A stretch of 9,508 nucleotides of DNA from Betaproteobacteria bacterium (GTDB lineage: Bacteria > Pseudomonadota > Gammaproteobacteria > Burkholderiales > SG8-41). The notes beneath the pieces are model-generated. The model did no database searches. It was given only the letters and a program-made list of their open reading frames with translations, and had not been told where the DNA came from. This document shows positions 1 to 6,134 of the stretch, piece after piece (within the stretch, counting starts at the first letter, position 1; each line of letters opens with the position of its first letter). Where the stretch lies: NCBI GenBank assembly GCA_025363575.1, contig JANYDM010000024.1:1-9508 (forward strand), given 5' to 3'. Position numbers and translations under genes: made by a program.

Positions 1-99
1 AACAACAAGATTCGCGTCATCCAGCGCCGCGCATACGGACTGCGCGACGAAGAATATCTGCGCTTGAAAATCCTTACCTGCATGTTGCCAGTCCTCTAA
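1..99 (+). CDS. ISL3-family transposase, C-terminal fragment
   Basis: Reading from base 1 gives 32 residues that start NNKIRVIQRRAYGLRDEEYL and stop at TAA 97-99. This is the typical C-terminus of IS204/IS1001/IS1096/IS1165-type (ISL3 family) DDE transposases, in which an N-K-I-K-V-x-x-R-x-A-Y-G-x-R-D/N-x-x-Y-L/F-R-L-K-I motif ends the catalytic domain. The enzyme cuts and rejoins DNA at the inverted repeats of its own element. Only the tail is present, because the window edge cuts the gene; it is not evidence of a broken gene. Upstream catalytic residues cannot be inspected. The short distance from the stop codon to the inferred element end fits a compact insertion sequence. Confidence 0.85.
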   Translation, partial: NNKIRVIQRRAYGLRDEEYLRLKILTCMLPVL

Positions 100-137
100 A
101 ATAACCCAAAATCACCCACACGACTTCCTGAAGACCC
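1..137 (+). mobile_element. Right (3') end of an ISL3-family insertion sequence, partial
   Basis: The stretch holds the last 32 codons of an ISL3-type transposase followed by a short AT-rich tail. The tail ends in a motif that, read on the minus strand, starts GGGTCTTCAGGAAG. Ends beginning GGGTCTTC or GGCTCTTC are usual for ISL3 elements, so I place the outer end at 137. The coding frame of the interrupted CoA-transferase resumes immediately after, at 138, which supports this boundary. ISL3 elements normally make 8-base target duplications; if so, the copy here would be positions 138-145 (AAAAAATT). The left end lies outside the window, so neither the duplication nor the matching inverted repeat can be verified. 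Confidence 0.75.
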
Positions 138-995
138 AAAAAATTAAAGCCGGAATTAATTTACTGCTCGCTCAAAGGCTTTCTTGCCGGCCCGTATGAA
201 AATCGCGCGGGACTCGATGAAACGGCGCAAATGATGGGCGGACTCGCGTATATGACGGGCCCGGTCGGCAGGCCGCTGCGCGCGGGCGCGTCCGTCAACG
301 ACGTCATGGGCGGCATGTTCGCCGCGATCGCAATCCTGTCGGCAGTTATCGAGCGTGCGGCCACGGGCCGCGGCCAGCATGTAAAAAGCGCATTGTTTGA
401 AAACTGCGCATTCTTGATGGGCCAGCACATGACTGAAGGCTTCATGACCGGCAAGCCGGTGGTGCCCATGCCCGACCGCATCCGGGCGTGGGCGGTCTAC
501 GATACGTTCAAAACGAGCGATGGCGAAATGGTGTTCGTCGGTGTCGTCACCGACACGCAGTGGAAGATATTCTGCGACGCGTTCGGTCTCGCTGCCCTGC
601 TGGCAGACCCCTCGCTCAAAACCAATCCGCAGCGCGTCGAAGCGCGGCCGCGCCTGATTCCGATAGTCACTGCCTTGTTCGCGAAAATGACCAAGCAGGC
701 ACTGCTCGACAAATGCGAACGGCTTGGTCTTCCGTTTGCGCCGATCACGCGACCGGAAGATTTATTCAACGATCCGCATTTAAAAGCCTCGGGTGGACTC
801 GCCGATATCACGCTCATGAACGGCGTGAAAACGCAGGTGCCGATCATGCCGATCGAGATGGACGGCCGCCGCTTCGCGACGCGGCTCGATTTGCCCAGGG
901 TCGGCGAACACACGCGCGAAACGCTCGAAGATCTCGGCTATACGCCACAGGACATCGAGCGGCTGATCGCGGACGGCGTCGCGCGCGCTTCATAG
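138..995 (+). pseudogene. CaiB/BaiF-family CoA-transferase, 5'-truncated by the insertion sequence
   Basis: Class III CoA-transferases move CoA between carboxylic acids in the cytoplasm (formyl-CoA:oxalate, carnitine and succinyl-CoA-dependent enzymes are examples). The open frame runs 285 codons from the IS boundary; the family is usually near 400, so roughly the first third, with most of the N-terminal Rossmann part, is missing. Conserved blocks remain: KPELIYCSLKGFLAGPYENR at 147-206, the QMMGGLAYMTG block, GASVNDVMGG holding the likely catalytic Asp (GAC 300-302), GRGQHVKSALFEN, and the standard tail VGEHTRETLEDLGYTPQDIE. The first internal ATG is at 231, but a product from there would lack the fold's start and is probably inactive. 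The frame is otherwise intact, so the disruption is probably recent. It lies 22 bases upstream of a TTT receptor gene, a common pairing in Burkholderiales. The acid substrate is unknown. Confidence 0.85.
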
Positions 996-1017
996 ACTGC
1001 AAATCCCGGAGCAAATC

Positions 1018-1980
1018 ATGTGCAGATTATTTATAGTATTGGCCTTGCTGTCGGTCGCGTCGCAATGCATTGCGGCAGACGCCTACCCGAATAAACCGGT
1101 GCGGTGGGTCGTGCCCTTTCCGCCCGGCGGCGGCACCGATTTAATCTCGCGCACTATAGCCACAAAACTGTCGGAAGCATGGGGCGTGCAAGTCGTCGCC
1201 GACAATCGTCCCGGTGGCGGCGGCACGCTGGGCCTCGGCATCGCGGCTAAAACCAAGCCGGACGGTTACACGATAGTGCTCGGTCAAGCCTCCAACGTCG
1301 CGGTTGCGCCCGCGCTATACGCGAAGCTCGACTATGACCCGGTCAAGGATCTGCAGCCCATCACCAATGTGCTCGCGGCGCCGCTGGTGATCGTGTCGCA
1401 TCCCTCGTTTCCCGCCAGAAACGCGAAGGAACTGATCGCCTACGCGCGCAGCAAGCCCGACGCCGTCACGTTCGGTTCCCCCGGCAACGGCACTATCGGA
1501 CATTTGTCGATGGAACTTCTGAAGACGATGGCGAAAATAAAAATGCTGCATATTCCTTACAAAGGCGCGACGCTGGCGATTACGGAGCTGATCGGCGGAC
1601 AGATTGTGCTCTACGCGAGCAGCATGCCGCCGGCTCTGCCGCTGATTCAGGCGGGCAAGTTGAAGGCGCTCGGCGTCACAACATCGAAGCGGCTCGCGCC
1701 GCTGCCGGCCGTGCCCACGATCGCGGAGAGCGGTGTCGCCGGATACGAGGCAGTCAATTGGTACGGCGTATTCGTGCCAGCGGGCGTGCCGAAAGACGTC
1801 GCGGCAAAACTGCATACCGACATTGTGCGGGTGTTGAAGCAGCCGGAAGTCAAGGAGCGCTTCGCAGGCGAGGGCGGCGACATCGTCGCCGATACACCTG
1901 AGGAATTCGCCGCTTTCGTGCGCAAGGAAATTCCGAAATGGTCGAAGGTCGTGAAAGACGCTTCAGTAAAAGTGGACTGA
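1018..1980 (+). CDS. TTT (Bug-type) periplasmic solute-binding protein 1
   Basis: This is a receptor of the tripartite tricarboxylate transporter family, which binds carboxylates or similar small solutes in the periplasm and passes them to a TctA/TctB membrane pair. The 320 residues match the usual family length. Residues 1-20 form a Sec signal peptide with probable cleavage near CIA-ADA. The mature start YPNKPVRWVVPFPPGGGTD (Asp41) is the family's ligand-loop signature; DNRPGGGGTLG, KPDGYT, HIPYKGA and VPTIAESG follow in the expected order. ATG 1018 has a GGAG site at 1008-1011. The next gene starts 15 bases after this stop, so the two are very likely co-transcribed. No TctA or TctB gene is in the window. 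The ligand cannot be predicted; association with the CoA-transferase and dehydrogenase suggests an organic acid. Confidence 0.92.
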   Translation: MCRLFIVLALLSVASQCIAADAYPNKPVRWVVPFPPGGGTDLISRTIATKLSEAWGVQVVADNRPGGGGTLGLGIAAKTKPDGYTIVLGQASNVAVAPALYAKLDYDPVKDLQPITNVLAAPLVIVSHPSFPARNAKELIAYARSKPDAVTFGSPGNGTIGHLSMELLKTMAKIKMLHIPYKGATLAITELIGGQIVLYASSMPPALPLIQAGKLKALGVTTSKRLAPLPAVPTIAESGVAGYEAVNWYGVFVPAGVPKDVAAKLHTDIVRVLKQPEVKERFAGEGGDIVADTPEEFAAFVRKEIPKWSKVVKDASVKVD

Positions 1981-1995
1981 GCGAAGGATTATCTG

Positions 1996-3003
1996 ATGCC
2001 GACAGTTTCTATCGACGCCTTGACCATTCTTGCCGCGGGTGCATTACGGGCGAGCGGCGCGTCTGAATCGTCCGCGGCGATTACCGCGAAATATCTCGTC
2101 GCGGCCGACGCGCAAGGACTGGGCACGCACGGCGTCGCACGCGTGCCGACGTATTGCGGCCATCTCAAATCGAAACGCGCGCGCGGCGATGCTACGCCGC
2201 GCATCGTGAATGAAAAGAAAGCGGCGTGTCTGGTCGATGCCGGCGATGGGCTCGGTTTCGAGCCGTGCGTGTTTGCAATCGGGCAGGCGATCGAGCGTGC
2301 GCAAAAATACGGCGTGGGATTCGCCGGCGTCACGCGCAGTCATCATTGCGGCGCGCTGGGCATATTGCTCGAAGATGTGGCGGAGCGCGGCATGGTAGGC
2401 ATCGCTTTCAGCAATGCGTCCGCCGCGATCATGGCGTGGGGCGGTACACGACCGCTGTTCGGCACCAATCCGGTAGCAGCAATATTTCCTCGCAAAGGCG
2501 CGGCGCCGCTGGTTATCGACATGTCGCTTACCCAAGTGACGCGCGGGCAGATCATGCTTTATGCCAACGCGGGCAAGGCTATCCCCGAAGGCTGGGGGAT
2601 GGACAAGGACGGCAATCCGACGACCGATGCGCAGAAAATACTGGTCGGCGGCAGTCTGCACGCGGTGGGCGGGCTCAAGGGCACAATGCTCGCTCTCGCG
2701 GTCGAGATTTTATGCTGTGCGCTGATGGGCGCCGCGCTGTCGCACGAGGTTGGCTCCATCTATGTGCACGATGGCGAACCGATGAATCTGGGGCAGGCTT
2801 TCCTCGTCATCGATCCCGCGGCGCTCGCCGGCCGCGATGCTTATCTCGAGCGGATCGAAACCCTGATTGCCGCAATGGAGGAAGACAAGGAAGTGCGCCT
2901 GCCCGGCGCACGGCGCGTGGAAAACGTGGCGCGCGCCGCAAAAGAAGGCATCGAAATTCCGGCGGAGCTGGAAAAGCAGTTGCGGGAACTGGCGCAACGC
3001 TGA
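1996..3003 (+). CDS. Ldh-family (malate/L-lactate/ureidoglycolate-type) NAD(P)-dependent oxidoreductase
   Basis: The family oxidises 2-hydroxyacids or reduces 2-oxoacids in the cytoplasm with NAD(P) and is unrelated to the classical Rossmann malate and lactate dehydrogenases. At 335 residues it has normal length. Visible motifs: GLGTHGV at 41-47, SHHCGALG at 115-122 (the position of the family's S-N-H-F-G, with His116 as probable catalytic base), GTNP at 156-159, VIDMSLTQVTRGQI at 173-186, GWGMDKDGNPTTD at 199-211 and GGLKGTMLALAVEIL at 225-239. The usual Phe after the His is a Cys here, a minor variation. No signal peptide is seen. ATG 1996 is preceded by AAGGA at 1984-1988. The gene is tightly linked to the TTT receptor upstream, so its substrate may be the imported acid or a product of it. 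Substrate choice among malate, lactate, sulfolactate, ureidoglycolate or others is not readable. Confidence 0.9.
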   Translation: MPTVSIDALTILAAGALRASGASESSAAITAKYLVAADAQGLGTHGVARVPTYCGHLKSKRARGDATPRIVNEKKAACLVDAGDGLGFEPCVFAIGQAIERAQKYGVGFAGVTRSHHCGALGILLEDVAERGMVGIAFSNASAAIMAWGGTRPLFGTNPVAAIFPRKGAAPLVIDMSLTQVTRGQIMLYANAGKAIPEGWGMDKDGNPTTDAQKILVGGSLHAVGGLKGTMLALAVEILCCALMGAALSHEVGSIYVHDGEPMNLGQAFLVIDPAALAGRDAYLERIETLIAAMEEDKEVRLPGARRVENVARAAKEGIEIPAELEKQLRELAQR

Positions 3004-3104
3004 GTTGCCTTGCGCCTGCGGCGGGCGTAACGTATATCGAAACGGCAACAATAAAAAACAATACGTTCCATTCGTATTCGTATTAACACCAAGGGAGAGT
3101 AACC

Positions 3105-4049
3105 ATGCTTAGACGCGACTTCGTGCTCGGCGCGGCCGCGGCCGGCGCTTTGATGCAAGCCCGTTTCGGTTTTGCGAAGGCAGCGCAACCCACTACCCCG
3201 GTGAATTTCGACGTGCCTGCGGGCGCGTGCGACTGCCATACTCATATCCACGGCGATCCCAAAAGATTTCCGTTCTTCGCGGGCCGCACCTATACGCCGG
3301 AAATGGCATTGCCGGAAGAAATGTCGGCGCTGCATAAGGCGTTGCATATTCAGCGCGTGGTTATCGTCACCCCGAGTGTTTACGGGCCCGATAATTCGGC
3401 GACGATCTACGGCATGAAGGCACGCGGCAAAAACGCGCGCGGCGTCGCGGTCATCGATGACAAGACGACCGACACCGAGATCCATAACCTGGCGCGTCTC
3501 GGTTTCAAGGGCATCCGGCTCAACCTCGCCACTGCCGGCGTCAGCGATCCCAACGTCGCCCGCCAGCGTTTTCTCGCCGCCGCCGAGCGCGTGAAGAGCC
3601 GCAACTGGCATATCCAGCTTAACACCTCGCTCGCAGTCATTGCCGCCATGAAGGACGCGCTTGCGGCGTCGCCGGTGCCGATTGTGTTCGATCACTATGG
3701 CGGCGCCAAGGAAGAGCTCGGCGTGCAGCAGACGGGATTCTCCGATCTCGTTGATCTTGTGAAGTCAGGCAAAGCTTATGTCAAGATTTCGGTCACGGCC
3801 GGCCCGCGCCAAAACTACGGTTATTTCACGCCGCTCGCGCAGATGCTGATCGCCGCCAATGTCGATCGCATCCTGTGGGGCAGCAACTGGCCGCATCCGA
3901 ATTCGGATGGCGGGAGTACCGCCGAGGTTTCGCCGCTGTGGCAGGTGGACGACGGCCTCGTATTCAATCTGCTGCCGACATGGGCGCCCGATGCGTCAGT
4001 GCGCAGAAAAATCCTCGTCGACAATCCGGTGCGGCTCTACGAGTTCTAG
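3105..4049 (+). CDS. Exported amidohydrolase-superfamily hydrolase, 2-pyrone-4,6-dicarboxylate hydrolase-like
   Basis: This is a TIM-barrel hydrolase of the COG3618/Amidohydro_2 type, which includes LigI, the enzyme that opens the lactone 2-pyrone-4,6-dicarboxylate in lignin-aromatic breakdown. At 314 residues it fits the family plus a leader. Motifs: DCHTHIHG at 43-50 (His45, His47), GFKGIRLN at 133-140, a His at 169, VFDHYGG at 194-200, WGSNWPHP at 258-265 and the tail DNPVRLYEF. Residues 1-26 form a Tat-type signal (LRRDFVLG, then an Ala-rich stretch, AKA before the likely cut), so it probably acts in the periplasm, whereas LigI is cytoplasmic. The strand-8 position usually occupied by Asp is Asn261. 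A strong GGGAGAG site at 3093-3099 precedes the start. The 101-base gap upstream may carry its own weak promoter (TTGCGC 3010-3015, TATATC 3033-3038). The substrate is inferred only by family. Confidence 0.85.
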   Translation: MLRRDFVLGAAAAGALMQARFGFAKAAQPTTPVNFDVPAGACDCHTHIHGDPKRFPFFAGRTYTPEMALPEEMSALHKALHIQRVVIVTPSVYGPDNSATIYGMKARGKNARGVAVIDDKTTDTEIHNLARLGFKGIRLNLATAGVSDPNVARQRFLAAAERVKSRNWHIQLNTSLAVIAAMKDALAASPVPIVFDHYGGAKEELGVQQTGFSDLVDLVKSGKAYVKISVTAGPRQNYGYFTPLAQMLIAANVDRILWGSNWPHPNSDGGSTAEVSPLWQVDDGLVFNLLPTWAPDASVRRKILVDNPVRLYEF

Positions 4050-4070
4050 CCGACGGCGATTGATCGCAAT

Positions 4071-4093
4071 GCAGGTGCGGCGTTCGCGCCTGC
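4071..4093 (+). terminator. Hairpin after the amidohydrolase gene, possible terminator or RNA-stabilising stem
   Basis: GCAGGTGCG at 4071-4079 pairs with CGCGCCTGC at 4085-4093, giving nine pairs including one G-T wobble around a five-base loop. It starts 22 bases after the amidohydrolase stop. No run of T follows (only TCTC), so it is not a textbook intrinsic terminator. Its position before a probable new promoter suggests it marks the end of the first transcription unit or protects a 3' end. Confidence 0.4.
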
Positions 4094-4115
4094 TCTCGCG
4101 CCGCGGTCTTGCAGG

Positions 4116-4145
4116 TTGACGACCCGCCGTTCGGCGCGACATATA
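4116..4145 (+). promoter_or_regulatory. Possible sigma70-like promoter for the family-3-like binding protein gene
   Basis: TTGACG at 4116-4121 matches five of six bases of the -35 consensus. An AT-rich block at 4140-4147 (CATATATC) stands at the -10 position with an 18 to 20-base spacer but matches the consensus poorly. A transcript would start around 4152, only a few bases before ATG 4156, giving a very short or absent leader. This is a pattern match only. Confidence 0.33.
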
Positions 4146-4155
4146 TCATCCACAC

Positions 4156-4980
4156 ATGGGAAAGGTCATGAATCATTCAGCGGCGTTGGTTACATCGCTT
4201 GTTCTCATGTTGTCGACATTTGGAGTGACCAGCGAAAGCGCGGCTCAAGCGCCGAGCGCCGCGATCGCAAAGCAGCTCGCGCCAACTGGCAAACTGCGTG
4301 TTGCGGTGTTGATGCTGTCGTATTTCGCGAATGAGGAAGGCGGCGCGCTCAAGGGATGGGCGCCCGACCTTGGCATCGAGCTTGCGCGGCGGGTCGGCGT
4401 GCCGTTCGAGCTCGTGCACATCGAGAATCCGGCGGACATGATAGAGGCCTTCAGCGCCAATAGAGTCGACGTCGCGTTCATCGGAATAACAAAGGACCGC
4501 GCTGCCGTTTTCGATTTTGGCCCCGTCATTATCGGTCTCAGGACTTCGTTTCTGGTAGCGGGGGACTCGCCGATCAAAAGCATTCCCGAAGTCGATCAAA
4601 CCGGCATCCGCATCGTCGTACCCGCGCGCAGCGCGCAAGGCGAGCACCTCGACAAGATCATCACCAAAGCTACCTTGGTCCGCGTGCCGGTCGAGACGCC
4701 GCAGCCGGCGCTCGACATGCTGGTCGCGGGCAAGGCCGACGTGTTCAGCCACGCCGTTCCGATGCTCGCGACAGCGCAGCCTGGCCTGCCCGGATCGCGC
4801 ATCCTGCCGGGCAGTTATTACAACGTTCCGATTGCGATCGGTTATGCCCAGGGCCAGTCGGCGGCGGTGCTCGAGTTCTGCAAGCAATTCGCGAATGACG
4901 TGAAAGCCTCCGGTTTCCTGCAGCAAGCGCTCGACCGCATGGGCAGCAAGGCCACCGGCGTCGTAGTACTGACGCAGTAG
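4156..4980 (+). CDS. Periplasmic solute-binding protein, family-3-like (polar amino acid ABC type)
   Basis: The 274-residue protein has a signal peptide (hydrophobic core about 9-24, probable cleavage AAQA-PSA after residue 32) and then the family-3 layout: TGKLRVAVLML at 44-54, an ALKGWAPDLGIELARRVGVPFELV block, MIEAFSANRVDVAFIGITKDRAAVFDFGPV (the counterpart of the family's S-G-x-x-D-x-x-x-x-x-x-T-x-x-R-x-x-x-x-x-F-S-x-P), and ALDMLVAGKADVF further on. Such proteins bind amino acids, opines or small organic ions and deliver them to ABC permeases. No permease or ATPase gene is nearby. ATG 4156 has no clear ribosome site; ATG 4168 (residue 5) follows GGGAAAGG but with only two bases of spacing. 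I keep 4156 because the promoter-like block upstream would give an almost leaderless message. The ligand is unknown. Confidence 0.82.
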   Translation: MGKVMNHSAALVTSLVLMLSTFGVTSESAAQAPSAAIAKQLAPTGKLRVAVLMLSYFANEEGGALKGWAPDLGIELARRVGVPFELVHIENPADMIEAFSANRVDVAFIGITKDRAAVFDFGPVIIGLRTSFLVAGDSPIKSIPEVDQTGIRIVVPARSAQGEHLDKIITKATLVRVPVETPQPALDMLVAGKADVFSHAVPMLATAQPGLPGSRILPGSYYNVPIAIGYAQGQSAAVLEFCKQFANDVKASGFLQQALDRMGSKATGVVVLTQ

Positions 4981-5014
4981 CTTTGCTCGTTGCGGCATTA
5001 CAGCCAATGAATTT

Positions 5015-6076
5015 ATGCACAAGATATTTCTGATTGCACTGCTCATCGCCGTCAATGGCGTCAGCGTGAGCCGCGCGCAGTCTGAACACGTCGAAGTGCT
5101 GGATCCGCGGGCGCTGCCGCTCGGCGACGGCAGGATCAGCACGCAGCCGCGGCGCGGCCATGTTTTTTCGTGCACGACGCAGTTTCACGGCGGCGGCGCG
5201 CGGCGCGACGGCGACTGGATACGCGGTACAACGTGGGACGCGACCAGAAAGCTCTGGGTTCAGGGCAACGTTACGTGGGCGAACGCTACCTTCACGATTA
5301 CGGCGGCCGGCGGCGAGCGGCAGGTGACGGGCAACGGTTTGCCGATCAACCATACAACCGGCGTCTTTCCGGTGCGCCGCGACGATCCTGCATTTCAAAT
5401 CGACCGCAATCCGAATTCCATCGAGACACAGCGCGTCGGCTTTTCGCTGCCGCTGATGCCGGCGCTTGCGCAGTCGCCAACCTGCGTGAACATGGGCATG
5501 ATAGGCGTGGCGTTGAGCGGCGTGGCGCTGTTCAATGCGCTCGACGGCGAAGGGCGGGATGCCATGGCGCATGAAGTGCAGGACCGCTGCAACGGCCATC
5601 CGGAAATGCGCGGCCAATATCACTATCATGGGCCGAGCGCGTGCATCCCCGGCGCGAACGGCAACGGCGCACTCGTCGGTTATGCGTTGGACGGCTTCGG
5701 CATTTACAGCACGCACGATGCTGCCGGCCGCGAAATCACGAATGCCGATCTCGACGAATGCCATGGCCGCACCGGCCGCATCCTGTGGGACGGCAGGGAA
5801 GTCACCATGTATCACTATGTGCTGACGCGTGAATATCCTTATTCGATCGGTTGCTTTCGCGGCACGCCTGCGCGTTTGCAGGCGCGCTTCGACGGCGGTC
5901 CGCCTCCCGGCAAGGGGCCGGGCGCGATGCGCCAGCCGCCGCCCGAAGCGCTGGCCGCCTGCAGCGGCCGGACTGACGGCGCGCAATGCCGCTTTATTTC
6001 TCCGCGCGGGGATGCAATCAGCGGAACATGCCGCTCACCGGCGGGCGCACTCGCGTGCATGCCCGGCATGCGCTAA
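5015..6076 (+). CDS. Secreted YHYH-domain protein with Cys-rich C-terminal module
   Basis: The 353-residue product starts with a Sec signal peptide (cleavage probably SRA-QS, after residue 21). It carries the YHYH domain: NHTTGVFPV at 112-120, GVALSGVALFNALDGEG at 164-180, HPEMRGQYHYHGPSAC at 195-210 with the naming YHYH at 202-205, GYALDGFGIYS at 222-232, DLDECHGRTG at 245-254 and MYHYVLTREYPYSIGCF at 265-281. These proteins are exported and have no firmly established role known to me; the clustered His residues suggest metal binding (inference). A Pro/Gly-rich linker (295-310) leads to a tail with Cys at 316, 325, 339 and 348. Ten Cys in the mature protein could form five disulfides, fitting a periplasmic or extracellular site. 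It starts 34 bases after the upstream stop and has no obvious ribosome site; ATG 5015 is chosen because it gives a good signal peptide. Confidence 0.82.
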   Translation: MHKIFLIALLIAVNGVSVSRAQSEHVEVLDPRALPLGDGRISTQPRRGHVFSCTTQFHGGGARRDGDWIRGTTWDATRKLWVQGNVTWANATFTITAAGGERQVTGNGLPINHTTGVFPVRRDDPAFQIDRNPNSIETQRVGFSLPLMPALAQSPTCVNMGMIGVALSGVALFNALDGEGRDAMAHEVQDRCNGHPEMRGQYHYHGPSACIPGANGNGALVGYALDGFGIYSTHDAAGREITNADLDECHGRTGRILWDGREVTMYHYVLTREYPYSIGCFRGTPARLQARFDGGPPPGKGPGAMRQPPPEALAACSGRTDGAQCRFISPRGDAISGTCRSPAGALACMPGMR

Positions 6077-6089
6077 GCGGTAGAGCCTT

Positions 6090-6095
6090 TATAAT
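6090..6095 (+). promoter_or_regulatory. TATAAT box upstream of TTT binding protein 2, possible -10 element
   Basis: A perfect TATAAT lies 39 bases before the start of the second TTT receptor gene, in the 58-base gap after the YHYH gene. No acceptable -35 hexamer is found at 16 to 18 bases upstream, and there is no extended -10 TG. It could support a weak or activator-dependent promoter, or be chance in a short AT-rich gap. Confidence 0.28.
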
Positions 6096-6134
6096 TTCCT
6101 CCGGTTTTCAAATATCGCGGAGAATAAATCCGGT

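Noticed and set aside
99..118. Two near-identical ten-base units in tandem (AAATAACCCA, AAATCACCCA) in the ISL3 tail
   Set aside because: With only two copies in an AT-rich tail it may be chance. It could be a transposase contact site, but nothing in the window tests this.
3004..3049. Inverted repeat GTTGCC/GGCAAC with an inner CGCC-TGC-GGCG stem after the Ldh gene
   Set aside because: The outer arms are six bases and far apart, the inner stem is four pairs, and the following run is A, not T, on the plus strand. This is too weak to call a terminator.
2226..3086. A 286-codon plus-strand frame inside the Ldh gene
   Set aside because: It is the alternative frame of a gene whose family motifs are all in frame with 1996-3003.
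3069..3086. Short ATTCGT repeat before the amidohydrolase gene
   Set aside because: It has two and a half copies of six bases and no recognised operator pattern.
2841..3695. A 284-codon minus-strand open frame spanning the Ldh end and amidohydrolase start
   Set aside because: It overlaps two well-supported plus-strand genes and shows only Arg-rich low-information sequence typical of a shadow frame.
4745..5986. A 413-codon open frame on the minus strand opposite the YHYH gene
   Set aside because: It is antisense to two clear genes. The composition is Arg/Ala/His-rich as expected for a GC-rich shadow frame, and no domain motif is recognisable.
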